DNA from: Humulus lupulus
Lineage: Eukaryota > Streptophyta > Magnoliopsida > Rosales > Cannabaceae
Length of the DNA: 64,000 nt
NCBI RefSeq assembly: GCF_963169125.1
Contig: NC_084798.1
Location: 198,519,481-198,583,480, forward strand
Reading direction: 5' to 3'
Position 1 is the stretch's first letter. Each line of letters opens with the position of its first letter. The notes below the pieces were generated by a model, which searched no databases, was not told where the DNA came from, and saw nothing but the letters and a program-made list of their open reading frames with translations. Of the stretch, positions 45,185 to 58,827 are shown in pieces. The position numbers and the translations under genes were made by a program.

Positions 45185-46663
45185 ATGTCAAATGACAATC
45201 AACCAAGTCCAGCTGCAATCGGAGACAACTCTGCTCAAACCACTATCAGATAATCAGTGACTCCGATCGTGCAAAGAAATCTACCTCAACAGATGGTTCA
45301 ACAAAGGAATCCCCTGGAAAATCCACCAGATCCTTATTATCTTCACCATGTCGACAATCCAGGTAATGTACTGGTTTCTCAACTACTCACGGGACAAGAT
45401 AATTACATGTCGTGGAGTAGAGCAATGCAATTGGCGATTTCAGTCAAGAACAAACTCGGGTTCTTGGATGGTTCGATTTCTAAACCTTCTCCTATTGATC
45501 CTATTTTGTGTAATGCCTGGACTAGAAATAACAATATTGTCATCTCTTGGATCTTGAATTCTGTGTCTAAAGAAATTTCCTCTAGTATCTTGTATGACGA
45601 ATTTGCTGCAGCTATATGGAATGATCTGAAGGTTTGGTTTCATCAAAAGAACGGGCCACACATATACAATTTAAGAAAAAGCTTGATGAATCTCAAACAA
45701 GATACCCAAGGAATTAGCATGTATTTCACCAAACTTAAAACTATTTGGGAACAATTATCTCAATACTGGCCCTCTTGCATTTGCAATAGCTGCACCTGTG
45801 GTGGAGTCAAGAAGCTCCAAGAACACTACCACATGGAATATATCATGTCATTCCTAATGGGTTTATCAGATTCTTACTCACAAGTTAGGAGCAGCATTCT
45901 CCTCATGGACCCTCTACCCGAAGTTAATAGAGTGTTCCATCTGGTTACTCAAGAAGAAAACCAGAGAGAAAACTCGAATGCTGCAGTTGATCAAAACCCG
46001 AGTATGGCCTTTGCCTTCCAAGGTGACAAGAACAATTCGAGCAAATCGGATTCGACTGGAAACATGTCATATCCACAGAAGAGGAATAGACCTTTCTGCA
46101 CTCACTGCAATATTCATGGTCACACTATCGAAAAGTGTTACAAAGTACATGGATACCCTCCTGGTTACAACAAGAACAATAAAGGGAAAGATGCTATTGC
46201 AAATCAAATTCAAACCAGCAGTGAAACTGGAGCTGCTGCTAGTGACAGTCAAACACTTCTCCCTCAACTCACCTCAACACAATATCAGCAACTCCTGAAC
46301 TTACTTGTTGTGCAACAATCTGGTATGGCCACATCAGACCCTAACACTTCAACAGGTAACACAGGTATCGTACTCTCCAATATATCTTCTTTTCCTGTCA
46401 ATGGATCCTGGATCTTAGATTCAGGAGCAACAAGACACATCTGTTCTAATATCAAGCTCTCTCAATTTTTCTGCAATGTCACTCCCACTAGACTCCTGCT
46501 GCCTAATAATGAAAAATTATTAGTCAATAAAAGTGGTTCAGTTGCTGTCTCACCCCATATAACACTAAATGATGTTTTATATGTGCCAACTTTTAAATAC
46601 AATATCATATCAGTAAGTTGTTCGGCCTTTTCAAAATGCTCTTTATGTCAAATTCTTTACTGA
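45185..46663 (+). pseudogene. Copia gag and protease (broken)
   Basis: The natural ATG is at 45185, but an in-frame TAA at 45251-45253 (codon 23) stops it; the frame is then open to 46663. It encodes a copia gag (YYLHHVDNPGNVLVSQLL near the start), a CCHC zinc knuckle (CTHCNIHGHTIEKC) around 46098, and the protease active site WILDSGATRHIC around 46410. Gag packages the RNA and the protease cuts the polyprotein. The frame is lost near 46610-46660, where the protease C-terminus should run on into the integrase, so a frameshift lies there. Confidence 0.88.
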
Positions 46664-46666
46664 TTA

Positions 46667-49589
46667 TTTCATCATACAGGACACCATCCACAAGAGGATG
46701 ATTGGAAAAGGTGAATCCAAGAATGGCCTCTGCATACTGGATTCCACAGCTAATGATTCTACTATTCTCTCTATAAGTGCTGATGTTTGACATTCTAGGC
46801 TCGGACATCTTTCTAATAAGTACTTACATTTACTTAGAAATAAACTGAATTGTAACACTGCTATTTTACACAAAGATTCCCCTTGCTATGTGTGTCCCTT
46901 GGCAAAACAGAAAAGACTTCCTTTTCCTAACAACAATAACTTTGTTTGTAATGTCTTTGATCTAATACATTGTGATATTTGGGGACCATACCACATTACT
47001 TCACATTCTGGACACAAATTTTTTCTTACTTTAGTTGATTATTATTCAAGATTCACTTGGACTTATCTCTTGAAACATAAATCTGATGCTTTGAATATTA
47101 TTCCTCAGATTGTATCTTATGTACAGAATCAATTTAACTGTATGATTAAGAAATTCAGATCAGATAATGCTCCTGAACTTGTTTTCAAAGAATTGTTCCA
47201 GAAACATGGTATTCTACATGATTTTTCTTGTGTTGAAACTCCTGAGCAAAAGGTCGTTGCTGAAAGAAAGCATCAGGATTTACTGAATGTGGCTAGGGCT
47301 CTTTGCTTTCAAGCTCATATCCCTATTCGATTCTGGACAGAATGTATAATGACTGCTTCCTTTCTCATCAATAGAACCCCCACACCTAACCTGAAAAATC
47401 GATCTCCTTTTGAGCTGCTGTTTAAAAAGGAACCCGACTACAGTTATTTGAGAAATTTTGGTTGTTTAGTTTTTGCTTCCACTCTCACAGCACATAGAAC
47501 TAAATTTGCTCCTAGAGCTCGCACTTGTGTCTTTATGGGATATCCACAGGGAGTAAAAGGTTACAAACTTTATGACATCAACTCTAAACAGTTTTTCACA
47601 TCTAGAAATGTTGTTTTTCATGGAAACATTTATCCTTTTCATAAACTAAATGATGATGTCACTAACATTGATCCTTTTGCAGAAATTGTTATATCTTCTT
47701 CTGTTATAACTAATACTCCTATAAATGATTACCCTACACAACAAGCTAACCCTGCAGAACCAAGCTTGCAGTCTCCAAGTGATAATGCTTCAGCTTCTAC
47801 TGCACCAAGCATACAACCAACTCCCACTGCTCCTATCAACAGCCCACCTGGGGAACTTGCTGCACCTCCCAGAAGAACAAACAGACTCACTAGACCACCA
47901 AGCTATCTCAAAGATTTTGAATGTTACTCTTCCATTCAAGATCAATCTTCTACTCCACATCCTCTTAATAAATTTCTTTCTTACACTCGTTTAGCCAATT
48001 CTTACAAGGCTTTTCTCTTTGCAGTTACTTCTCAAAAGGAACCACAGACATACCAACAAGCAATACAATTCAGACAATGGCTAGATGCCATGAACATAGA
48101 ACTCACTGCCCTTAGGAACAACAAGACTTGGTCTGTTGTTCCACTCCCACCAAGCAAAAGAGCAATTGGTTGCCATTGGGTATACAAGATCAAATTTAAC
48201 AGTGATGGATCCGTTGAAAGGCACAAAGCTCGACTTGTAGCTCAAGGATACACGCAACAAGAAGGACTTGATTTCTTTGATACGTTTTCCCCAGTGGCCA
48301 AAATGGTCACATTCAAGTTACTCCTTGCTGTTTCCACTGTAAAACAATGGCATATGTTGCAACTCGACATTAACAATGCCTTCTTAAATGGTGACCTCAA
48401 TGAAGAGGTCTATATGCAATTGCCACTAGGACTAACTTTGCCATCTTCTTTGTCTACAGATTCGAACCTGGTTTGCAAGCTTCACAAATCAATTTATGGA
48501 CTTCGACAATCATCCAGACAATGGTACAAAAAGTTATCCGAGGCTTTACTCCAAGAAGGGTTCAAACAATCCCAGGCAGATTATACTCTTTTCACACGAG
48601 GCACAAATGATCAGTTCATTGCTCTTCTCGTTTATGTCGATGACATAGTTCTAACTGGACCAAATCTTGCTACTTTACACCAGCTCCAAGCTTCTCTACA
48701 TCAGAAATTTAAGCTCAAGGCTCTCGGACCCTTACGATATTTTCTTGGCTTTGAAATAGCCAAAGGAAAAGATGGTCTGTTTCTTTCTCAACGCAAGTAT
48801 ACGATTCACTTACTCGAAGACACAGGTTATGCAGGCTGCAAACCAGCAAAAACACCCATGGATCCACGAATGAAACTGGATGATCAACAGGGGGAACCTC
48901 TTACTAATCCTTCCTCATACCGTCAGCTGATTGGAAAACTTCTATACTTGACCCTATCGAGACCGGACATCACATATGCAGTGAATTGTCTAAGCCAATT
49001 CATGACAAACCCACGAAGCACACATTTACAGGCATTAAACCATCTGCTTCGATACCTCAAAGGATGTCCCGGACAAGGTCTACTTTACTCACCAAATTCT
49101 TCCTTACATCTCAGAGGTTTCTCCGACTCTGATTGGGCTTCTTGTCCTATCACACGACGCTCCACAACCGGTTTTTGTACCTTCACAGGAGATTTCCTAA
49201 TATCCTGGAAGACCAAGAAACAACCTACTATTTCTAAAAGCTCTGCAGAAGCAGAATACAGGGCCCTAGCAGCAACTACGAGCGAGATCACATGGCTTCA
49301 ATACATCCTCAACGACTTGCAACTACAACAAACTAAGCCAGCTTTCATTTATTGTGACAATCAGTCAGCAATACACATTGCCAACAATCCCACATTTCAT
49401 GAGCGAACTAAACATATAGAACTTGATTGTCACTTCATTCGTGACAAAATTAACAACTCAACTATTCGCCTTATCCCTGTTTCAAGCAACCTACAACTTG
49501 CAGATGCCTTTACTAAACCTTTACCATCTACCACTCTCAATTCCCACATCATCAAGATGTCTGTATATAATCTATATAGTCCATCTTGA
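46667..49589 (+). pseudogene. Copia integrase, RT and RNase H (nearly open)
   Basis: The frame is interrupted by one TGA at 46788-46790, where integrases of this group normally have a tryptophan just before HSRLGH. From 46791 it is open for over 900 codons to the stop at 49587-49589. Visible are the integrase zinc site (HSRLGH, then CYVCPLAKQKR), the core (IHCDIWGPY; FRSDNAPE), RT motifs (RLVAQGYTQQEGLDFFDTFS; LLVYVDDIVL) and RNase H (SSAEAEYRALA; YCDNQSAIHIANNP), ending ADAFTKPLP. The RT YVDD box and DDE-type residues look intact, so this enzyme block may have been lost only recently. Confidence 0.9.
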
Positions 49590-49596
49590 GGGGGGC

Positions 49597-49823
49597 TAAC
49601 AAGAATATAGTTTATTGGTGTATTATTGGTTATATGTATTCAGCTGTTATCTTTAGTTGTTAGTTGTTTAATTTCAGTACTAATTAGTTATTTGGGTTGT
49701 TAAGAATATCTGTTAAGTCTGTTAACCGACTTCTACTGTACTATATATATTGTACTCTATTCTGTAATTCAGATTATTCACAATCAATAAAATTCTTCCT
49801 TTGATTTCTTCATTTCCGCAATA
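49597..49823 (+). repeat. 3' LTR of the copia element
   Basis: 227 bp, preceded by the polypurine tract and followed by the duplication acaaa. Confidence 0.93.
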
Positions 49824-49828
49824 ACAAA

Positions 49829-50578
49829 TTTACTCTTTTATGGAGTTCCTTATTAACACTATAAAACTTCGTAGTATACCAATAATCACCCTCATAAAAA
49901 AATATAATAATTAACATAAAATATATTCTTTTTTGTCTTTCAAAAACCAAAAATATTATAAAAATACTTCATTTTAAAAATATTTTTTTATTATATATTT
50001 ATTTTTAAGTAAAATGACTAAAATATACCACTTAATTATTTTTCTTCTATTTATTAAATTTTAGACTTAAGTAAGTACAACCCATTTCTTATTAAATAAA
50101 ATTTTTAAATTGAGTCCACCTAATTTTAAAAAAAATTATATTCATTATTATAACAACACAAAAAATTTCTAATTGAAAAAAAATCATATAATATGAAATT
50201 AAGTTTATGGTATTTTTTAATTATTTTTCATAAATTTATATTTGAGATAGTATTAAAATATATTTTATTTAATTATTTAGTTTATTAAGACATAAGTATA
50301 TATCATTTAAAAAAAATTAATTTTGAAATTTTAATAAATAAGATACATAATCATTTCATTTTTATTTTTTTGTTAACAAATCAATGCCTAATATAGAAAA
50401 AAAAATCTTGTAATTATAAATAAATATATTTTTTAAATTAATGAAATGAGATGTAAATATAACAGGGCATTTTAATTTTTAACGTGTCTCTCCTAAAACT
50501 ATAATTTTTCTTTTATGTATGCTCGTCTTAAAATTTAAACTTTAAATATGTCTGCTAAAATTAAAATTCTCTATTTAA
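49829..50578. other. AT-rich spacer
   Basis: No gene or repeat recognised. Confidence 0.5.
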
Positions 50579-50932
50579 GGTTTATACTCTTTTGAATTCT
50601 GTGTTTTGTCTCATTATCTGTTTAGATTCCAGATTTTGACAAATTACTTTTTAGACCCTATGTTTTATAAAATAGTTTAAATAGACCCTTAAACTCGATT
50701 TAAAACAAAATAAATACAACAACATAATTATTAGGCAGAATGATTATACTTTTGTTCTGAGTTGTTAATTTTGTAAATTATTTGTGATTTTAGTGTAAAT
50801 ATTTTTTATCAAAATCAGATTTAAAGGTCTATTTGAACCATTTTACAAAATACAAGATTCAAAAAGTAATTTGTCAAAGCTCAGGTCCAAACAAATAATG
50901 AAACAAAATACAAAATCGAAAAATATATTTAA
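50579..50932. repeat. Diverged second copy of the Mutator-like MITE
   Basis: Aligns with 24320-24683 along its whole length, including GACAAATTACTTTTTAGACC, TTGTTCTGAGTTGTTAATTT and the inverted right arm. The ends are degraded (GGTTTATACTC on the left) and no clean duplication is seen, so it is an older copy. Confidence 0.75.
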
Positions 50933-52451
50933 CAATACTCTTCATCACTTTGATCATTGGTCTGCCCTTAATTACATGAGTATATATAGCATAAAAAACT
51001 TCATTTTTTTCTTCAAATTTTTACTTTTTATTTTAACAAAAAAGAATAGAAACTTGAATAATGTAAAACAAATGAAATAATAAAAGACCAAGGAGTATGA
51101 TGAAAGGAGAGAAAGTCTCTCTCATACACATTATGAAATTGTAATATTAGCCCCTCACAATTGTAAAAAGAAAAAAAATTCCCAATAATTTTATATATTT
51201 TTTAACGAAAAATTTGTGCCTTCATTCGTCCATGTGAACAGGATCTATATAATATAGTTAAACTTCATTACTACCTTAATTAGTATAAGTATTATTTCAA
51301 TTTTAATCTTGGTGTTCCCCATTATATCTTTGGAGTGTCTAAAATATTAAGAACCATTATGTTTCTCAACTTGTCTTATTTATTAAACCTTACAAAATAT
51401 TATTGATGATAGCGAGTGTTTTTAACTAAACCCCACGTGGATCTTTATATATATCACCCCAAAAAACATATAAGATCTAATTAATATACTCACAAAATCA
51501 ATGATGTTGATTATTTGGATTTAAAAAACACTCAGCCACGACTAAGTTATGAACATTATTATTCTAATAACCCCACCCCATAACGTGCTATGATGCTCTT
51601 AATACTTACTCTTACACATTTTAATAAGAGATTATTTATTAGGTTATTTTTTATATGGGATGAACGAAATAAGCAATGTTATTGGTCATTGCAAATAAGC
51701 AATTTTTTTTATTTATGCACATAACATAGATCTAGGACATAAGCAATGGTTGACCCTTTTAGTCAACCATCGTATCTTAGTTAGTGTATAATATTAGATT
51801 AGGTCATGGGGAATCGAAAACAAGAGCAATTGGATTGGATTGGGTTTATTTTATAGTAAGGGTTAGGTTTCAGAGATTAACTCACTAAATTTATAATATA
51901 ATCTTGTTAGTGTGATAATAAGTACAAGTGACACTGACACACACATACATACATATATATAACCTGGTAATTAAATTTATTTAATAAAAAAATTAATGCA
52001 TAACATGCAGTTCATTTGTATATTAACTCATCACATACAAGACAATAACAACCACATTAGCTTACCCTATACTTTACCAAACACGTTAGTTAATAATTAG
52101 TGTGATCTTACTTGGTTGAAGTTTCAGTGAGAAAATGAAATAAAATAATTATTTAATTATATCTAAAAACTAACTAAATAGATCTTGATGAGACTAGCAC
52201 ACCACCTAATTTCATATGACAGATTGAAAATGAAATGTTTATTACTTCACAAATCATGTCAAAGAAATAAGTCTTTCATTTGTTTTTTATTTTATTTTTT
52301 TCTTCACGAAATTCACCTCGGAGAGAAATAACCCACTTTTGATTCTTTAATTACTAAACCATCTAATTTATTATACACAAATTTTATCAAACCATCAATG
52401 AATATTTATAGTGTTTACACCATTTTATATCCCAAAATTTTAGTTAAATAT
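50933..52451. other. AT-rich spacer
   Basis: No gene, RNA or repeat that I can support. Short frames show no domain. Confidence 0.5.
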
Positions 52452-53178
52452 CAAATTGTGAGATCTGAGTCATCATCCAAATCCCCAATCATATTGCATC
52501 ACTCGGATTGCCAACATGATAGTAGTTAGTTAGGTTGAAACTAACTCACCAGCTCACAGTCTCAACAGCCATCAAATCTGTTATGACTACTTGAAGTCGG
52601 TTAGAAGATTTTTTATCTCCAACATTCATCATCTTCTATGTATAGCCTAAAGTCAGATTGGATTTATGTTAGACTATGGTGTATTCACTGGATTCATTGC
52701 AAAGAGATTAGAGAGAGTTCATTTGAGAGAATTGAAAGGATTCTTGCGTGAACTAAAAGAGAAAGTGTATTGTGTTCATACACTTGAGTGATCTTTGAGG
52801 GTGTAATCTATTCTTACAGAGATAGTGGATTTGACTGAGGCTTGCTGCCTCGCCTTGGATGTAGGATCAACAATCTTGGTTGATTCCGAACCAAGTATTC
52901 TTGGGTGTTGATTTTCTTTTACATTTAGTTTTCTTACTGTTTGATACATTGTCTTGACTGCAAAACTTGTCAACTTAACATTGGAACTTGCAATTTGTTT
53001 GTTTTACTGTGATTGAGTATTTGACCGGGTTTAATCCTCAACAACTGGTATCAGAGCCAAGTTCCAAGCTGGGAGAGGTTGTTGTTGCCATTGACAAGAA
53101 TCTCTTGAGAAAGATCCAACTTCGAAGTTCAAACATATTCAAGAACTCGTATACTGGCCAGAAATGATTCTATTCAAA

Positions 53179-54088
53179 ATGTCGACTTCAAAGTTCGAGG
53201 TGGAGAGATTTGATGGCAAGAACGACTTCAGTTTTTAGCGCGCAAAGATGATGGCTCATCTAGGGAATCTGGGTTATGAAGAAACTCTTAAAGAAGAGAG
53301 AGAAATCTCGGTGAAATTGGAAAACAAAGAAGAGGTGTTGAAGAAAGCCAAGAACATGATCATCTTGAGTTTGAGTGATCAAGTGTTAAGAAAGGTTGTC
53401 AAGGAGAAAACTGCGTATGAAATGTGGAATAAGCTGGAGCAACTGTACATGACCAAGGCGTTACCAAATCGGATTTATCTCAAGCAAAATATCTATGGTT
53501 TCAAAATGGAAGAAGCCAAGTCAATCGATGAGAACATTGATGAATTCACCAAGCGAATCTCAAATTTGGAATCTATTGAAGTGAAGATCGATGAAGAGGA
53601 TTAAGCAATTTTTCTGTTAAACTCATTGTCGAAAGCCTATGAAAATCTAAGAGATACACTTAAATATGGCAAAGAAACTTTGTCATTAGAAGAGGTGATT
53701 AGAGCTGTCTATTCAAAGGAGATGGACCTGAAAGCCAACACCAAAGTATCAAGATCTCAAGCAGAGGGTCTGAATGTCAAAGGAAGATCTGAAAAGAAAG
53801 AAGGCAATCAAAACAGACCTGAAAGCCAACACCAAAGTTTCAAGATCAAAAGCAGAGGGTCTGAATGTCAAAGGAAGATCTGAAAAGAAAGAAGGCAATC
53901 AAAACAGAAATGGAAAGAGTAAGGGTTGATCAAGATCAAGGTCAAGAAATAAAAGAACATGTTGGTTGTGTAACAAGGAAGGACATATCAGAAGATTTTG
54001 TCCACAGAGAATTGCTGAAAGTCAGAAACAAGATTCAGACAATGGTGTTGCAGCTAATTTTTCAGATGGTTACAACGATGAAGATGCA
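53179..54088 (+). pseudogene. Tork-like gag (broken)
   Basis: ATG at 53179. In-frame TAG at 53236-53238 and TAA at 53602-53604 interrupt it, both explicable by single C-to-T or G-to-A changes. The gag core lies at 53248-53900. A CCHC knuckle (CWLCNKEGHIRRFC) near 53960 lies in the +1 frame, because of a 91-bp tandem duplication at 53725-53906. Gag would form particles and bind RNA. It is dead here. Confidence 0.85.
53725..53906 (+). repeat. 91-bp tandem duplication in gag
   Basis: Two copies beginning GACCTGAAAGCCAACACCAA at 53725 and 53816. The period of 91 is not a multiple of three, so the second copy shifts the frame by +1, which is the frame in which the zinc knuckle then reads. Confidence 0.9.
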
Positions 54089-54090
54089 AT

Positions 54091-56056
54091 GTGTTAAAAG
54101 TTTATGTAGATGATCCAAAGGAGGAATGGGTCATGGATTCCGGATGCACATTCCACATGTCACCCAGGAAAGATTGGTTCTTCAATCTGAAATTGGAACC
54201 TGCAGGTAAAGTTTTGATGGGAAATAACTATTCTTGCATAATACAAGGAATTGGTTGCATCATAATCAAAATGAAGGATGGCTCCATAAATATACTCTCT
54301 AATGTTAGATTTATTCCTGACCTTAAAAGAAACTTGTCGTCTCTTGATGTTTTAGATTCAAAAGGATATAGCTACAAAGCTGAAATATGAGTTCTAAAAG
54401 TGACAAAAGGCGCAATGGTGATCATGAGAGGAGAGCTTAGACAGGGGTTGTACATATTGCAAGGAGACACTGTCACAGGCTCCACAGCCGTGTCTACACA
54501 AACTATAAACAAGACAGAGATGTGGCACAAACGTTTGGGACATATGAGCCACAAATGACTGGTTGAGTTGGGTAAGCAAGGTCTTTTAGATTCTAAATAT
54601 ATTAATGTTCTGAAATTTTGTGATACTTGTGTAATAGTAAAGTCTCACAGATTGAAATTTTCTAATTCAATTCATAGAACTAAAAGCATACTTTATTACA
54701 TACATTCTGACTTGTGGTGTACACCACAAGTCCATTTTTCTCTAGGAAAAAATCTATACTTCTTGTCTATAATTGGTGATTACTCTAGAAAGGTTTGGGT
54801 TTATTTTCTCAAAACTAAAGATGAAGCTTTTGGAAAATTCAGAAAATGGAAAATAATTGTTGAAAATCAAACCATGAAAAATGTCAAGAAATTGAGAACC
54901 GATAATGGTTTAGAATTCTGTAATAAAGAGTTTGATGCATATTGTAAAGAACATGACATTGTTAGACACCACACTTGCACAGATACTCCACAACAAAATG
55001 GTCTTGATGAGCATATGAATAGGACCATTATGAACAAATTTAGATGTATGCTTAGTGATTCTGGTTTACCAAAATCTTTTTGGGCAGAAGTTGCTTCAGC
55101 ATGCTATATTATAAATAGATCTCCTTCTTCTGCATTAGATTTTAAAGTACCTGAATATATGTAGTCGGGTGTACAACCTAACTATCATCATCTAAAACCA
55201 TTTGGTTGTATTGCATTTGCTCATGTGAACCAAGGAAAGTTAAATCCGAGGTAAAAAAGGGGTGTGTTTGTTGGTTATCCAAATGGAGTAAAATGTTATA
55301 AAATTTGGATAATAGAAGATAAGACATGTGTTATAAGTAGGGGTGTCATATTCAACGAGTGTTATTTTTATAAAACTAACCAAAACTCTTTAGAATCAAC
55401 TAGCTCTAAACAAGCTGAGCAGAATGACAAATTACAGGTGGAATTGGAAGATTCACTGAAGGCTTATAATCAAGGTGGAGCTACTAAGAGTGAATTTGAG
55501 CATACAGCTGATGAAACAACTAACTTTGAAGATGAGACAAAAGTGCATACAGAAGAAAATGAATCTCAAGATTACCTTCTGGCTAGAGACAGAGTAAGGA
55601 GAGAAATTAGACCACCTGCAAGATTTGTTCAAGCTAATTTTACTGCATTTGCATTCAATGTTGCAGATGCATTAGAGCTTCAAGAACCAGCAAGTTATAG
55701 TGAAGCTAGAAAAAGTACAGAATGAGAAAAATGGAAAAGAGCCATGAGTGAGGAAATGGAATCATGGTCCAATAACAAGACATGGGAATTGGTTGATAAA
55801 CTCAGGAACAAGAAGGTGATAGGTTGTAAATGGGTATACAAAAGGAAAGCAGGGATCATTGGAGTTGAACCACCTAGATTCAAAGCAAGGTTGGTTGCAA
55901 AAGGTTTTTCACAGATTGAAGGCATTGATTATCATGAAGTCTTTTCACCCGTTGTAAAGCACACTTCAATTCGAGTAATCCTAGTTATTACAACAATAAA
56001 TGATCTAGAATTGGAGCAACTTGATGTCAAGACAACATTCTTACATGGTATGCTAG
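54091..56056 (+). pseudogene. Tork-like protease, integrase and first part of RT (broken)
   Basis: Protease active site (MDSGCTFHMS) near 54135. The integrase zinc site (MWHKRLGHMS, CDTC) is at 54520-54630, the core (LRTDNGLEF near 54890; TPQQNGLDEHMNRT near 54985) follows, and FVGYPNGVKCYKI comes after at 55268. RT begins at about 55740 (GCKWVYKRKAG; AKGFSQIEGIDYHEVFSPV). Stops lie at 54388, 54556, 55162, 55252 and 55723, among others. One residue of the usual integrase motif near 54995 is changed (GLDEH for the expected G-x-AE-like context). The solo LTR at 56057 breaks RT after FLHGM. Confidence 0.85.
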
Positions 56057-57566
56057 TGATAACTCTAGGAATTAGAGTTATTTTTATGCTTTCAAACTTA
56101 TAATTTTATCAAGAAATAGTGGTTTAGGGTGTTTTGTAGTGTCTTTATTTTCGTTTTGTCATATATTAAATATAATAAGATAATATTAAATATTAGTATA
56201 TTGCTATAAAAATATACCCTAAACTGTGAAATTTTGCCTTGGCAGGTGGTTGGTAGAATTTTGGTCATTTGGAAAGAAATTGAAGCTTTAAATGGTTTCA
56301 GTAGGAGGGAATGCTGCAGCATTGCGTTCTGCCAGCTAATCTACTTGGATGACCCACATGGAAGCTACCATTTAATTCTCCAGCTTACTTTGGGGATTAA
56401 TTAAATTGGGCTGCATGATAAATAGATAAATGCTTATTGGGCTTCATTTTGCCTTGGACCCATTTATGGAAAAGAAGACAAAAAAAGGGAACAAAAGAAG
56501 AAAGAAAATAGAGGCCCACGTGACCCATAGAGGAGCAAGTGACCTAGAGAAAAGAGTGTCTTCTTTTCCAATTGGGGATATACGGCTGATAGACAAAAAG
56601 AAGAAGGCAGCCGCCTGTGCAAGAAATATATCCATTTTTGGCCGCCAATAAAAGAAGGAAGAGAGAGGATTGGAAGGAAAAAGACAAACAAAGAGAAGGG
56701 TTATTTGGGGACACTCCTTAATATTCTTGGCTTGTTTTTCTTTCCCTTATCTTTTGGAACTTAATTCTTTCTTTGTTGCATTTATTTTGATTATGGATGA
56801 TTATCAGCTGGGTTATTTTGTGTTTAAAGTTATGAACTGATTTTCTTAAAGTTAGGATAATTAAGAAACTTTGTTATGCAATTGTGGAACTTTGCTATTG
56901 TTACTTAATGCTAATTGATGTTTATTCATTCAAGTAATTTTCATGCTTAATATTTACTATTGCTTGATCACCTTTAGTAAATGATTGAAATAATTAAAAT
57001 TGCTGAAAATGATTAAAATTATTGGACAAAAGACTTGAATTGTGCAAGATTAATTTCTTTGATTTTAATTTTGTGAGGGTATAGACATATATCTTTGCCT
57101 TGCATAATCTAATAGAATTGGTGCTTGATATGAAATTCTTGAAATTAAATTAACTTAGACATAAGTAATTTAATTAGAGAGTTAAACCCATTTGATTTCG
57201 ACAGAAACTTATGGACTTGATTAGAATTCTTGATTAGTAAACTGTCAGTGTACCATAGCATTGCGTTCAGTAATTGCAAAACAGGGGAATTAATTATCTA
57301 GCTTACCATTTCATTATCAACAGATTTTCATATTGCATCCCATTAACTTAGATTTTAAATTCAGCTGTTAGTTATTTTTAATTGCATAAAAAAAATAAAC
57401 TTCCAATTTAATTTGAGTTTGGTTCTTTTGTTTATAATTATTTTGCCAAACTTTAATTTCACAATTTAAGCTTAAAAACAATCCTTATGGATACGATATT
57501 GGGTTCTTATCACCTTATTACTTGTTGACAGTGTACACTTGCACTCACATTAAATTTTGCACAATA
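56057..57566 (+). mobile_element. Solo LTR (1.5 kb) inserted in the copia RT
   Basis: Starts TGATAACTCTAGG and ends TTTTGCACAATA, flanked by the perfect duplication gctag (56052-56056 and 57567-57571). Joining the flanks at the duplication brings the RT frame back together, which confirms the limits. The start resembles that of the LTR at 326, so both belong to related families. It contains a GC-richer purine stretch at 56460-56700 and no gag or pol. Confidence 0.9.
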
Positions 57567-58766
57567 GCTAGAAGAGGAGATTTTGATGCAACAACCAAAA
57601 CGTTTTCTGCAACAAGGAATGGAAGCAAGGTTTGTCTGCTAAAGAGGTCTCTCTATGGTTTGAAACAGTCGCCTAGACAATGGTACTTCAGATTTGATGA
57701 ATATATGCTCAAACTGAAATTTCAGAGATCAAAGTATGACAGTTGTGTTTACTACAAAATTCTTGAGGAGTACATGAGCTTCATTTATCTCTTAATTTAT
57801 GTTGATGATATGCTTATAGCTTACAAACATAAATATGAGATGTTGAAGTTAAAAAGGTTGCTAAGTCAAGAATTCGATATGAAGCAACTTGGTCTAGCTA
57901 CAAGGATTCTGGGAATGGAAATAGCTCGGGACAGAAGCAAGGGTATTTTGGCTTTATCTCAGAAGGGGTATGTGAACAAGATTGTGGAATTATTTGGTCA
58001 AAAGGAGGAAAGATCAGTCAACACACCAATTGGAGCACATTTCAAACTGAAATCTCTAACAAATGAGGAAACATCTTTTGAAGAGAAAAAGATGGAAAGA
58101 ATTCCATATTCTAATGCGGTTGGAAGCATTATGTACTCAATGATTTCAACTAGACCAGACTTAGCCTATGGAATTGGTCTAGTTAGCCAATTTATGAGCA
58201 AGCCAAGTCTTGAATATTGGCAAGCTGTTAAGTGGTTACTTAGGTACATGAAAGACAGCTAGTTTGAAGATATGTTACTCCATGATAGATTAGAATTTGT
58301 GTGAAGTTGTAGGATATTGTGACTCTGTTTTGCGGGTGACTATGATAAGAGAAGGTCCCTTTCTGGATACATTTTCACAGTTGGTGAAAATGTGGTTAGC
58401 TGGAAGTCAAACTTGCAACATGGTGTGGCTTTGTTCACCACTGAAGCCGAGTACATTGTCCTCACAGAAGCTGTCAAGGAAGTTCTATGGCTGAAATGTT
58501 TCTTAGATGAATTGGGTTTCAAGCAAGAACAAGAAGTTGTGCACCGTGATTCTCAAAGTGCTATACACCTATCTAAGAACACTGTATTCCACAAGAGGAC
58601 AAAGCACATAGATGTCAAGCTTCATTTTCTGAGAGACATAGCAGCTAAAGGAATGGTAAAGGTGAACAACATAGCTACTGAGATATATCCTGCTGATATA
58701 ATGACTAAAGTGATTCCAGTAGGCAAGTTCAATGATGCTTTGAACTTGCTTAAAATCAAAGAATAA
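57567..58766 (+). pseudogene. Tork-like RT end and RNase H (broken)
   Basis: RT continues with LKRSLYGLKQSPRQWYFRFD near 57650 and the catalytic YVDDMLIA near 57800. RNase H follows at 58297-58766 (TTEAEYIVLTEAVKE; HRDSQSAIHLSKN; FHKRTKHIDVKLHF), ending near 58766. A frame change lies within 57590-57630, a TAG at 58261-58263 and another frame shift near 58300-58390. The YVDD box is intact but the protein is not. Confidence 0.85.
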
Positions 58767-58827
58767 TACAGCAGTAGGACCTAATATTCATCCTCAAACT
58801 TTGGATTGCTGACTCTAGGTGGAGAAT

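Larger units (their letters stand above)
44786..49823 (+). mobile_element. Ty1/copia retrotransposon, nearly complete
   Basis: Two 227-bp LTRs, with PBS TGGTATCAAAGCGGG at 45013, PPT GAGGGGGG at 49588-49595 and a perfect target duplication acaaa (44781-44785 and 49824-49828). The LTRs begin TAACAAG and end GCAATA rather than TG/CA. By eye they differ at about nine of 227 positions, so the insertion is not recent. Gag, protease, integrase, RT and RNase H are in copia order. The few lesions are two nonsense codons and one frameshift. The short LTR and sequence style suggest an Ale/Retrofit-like lineage, but I am not certain. Confidence 0.93.

Noticed and set aside
56430..56651. 73-codon lysine-rich frame
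   Set aside because: Purine-rich stretch of the solo LTR in the copia RT, not a gene.
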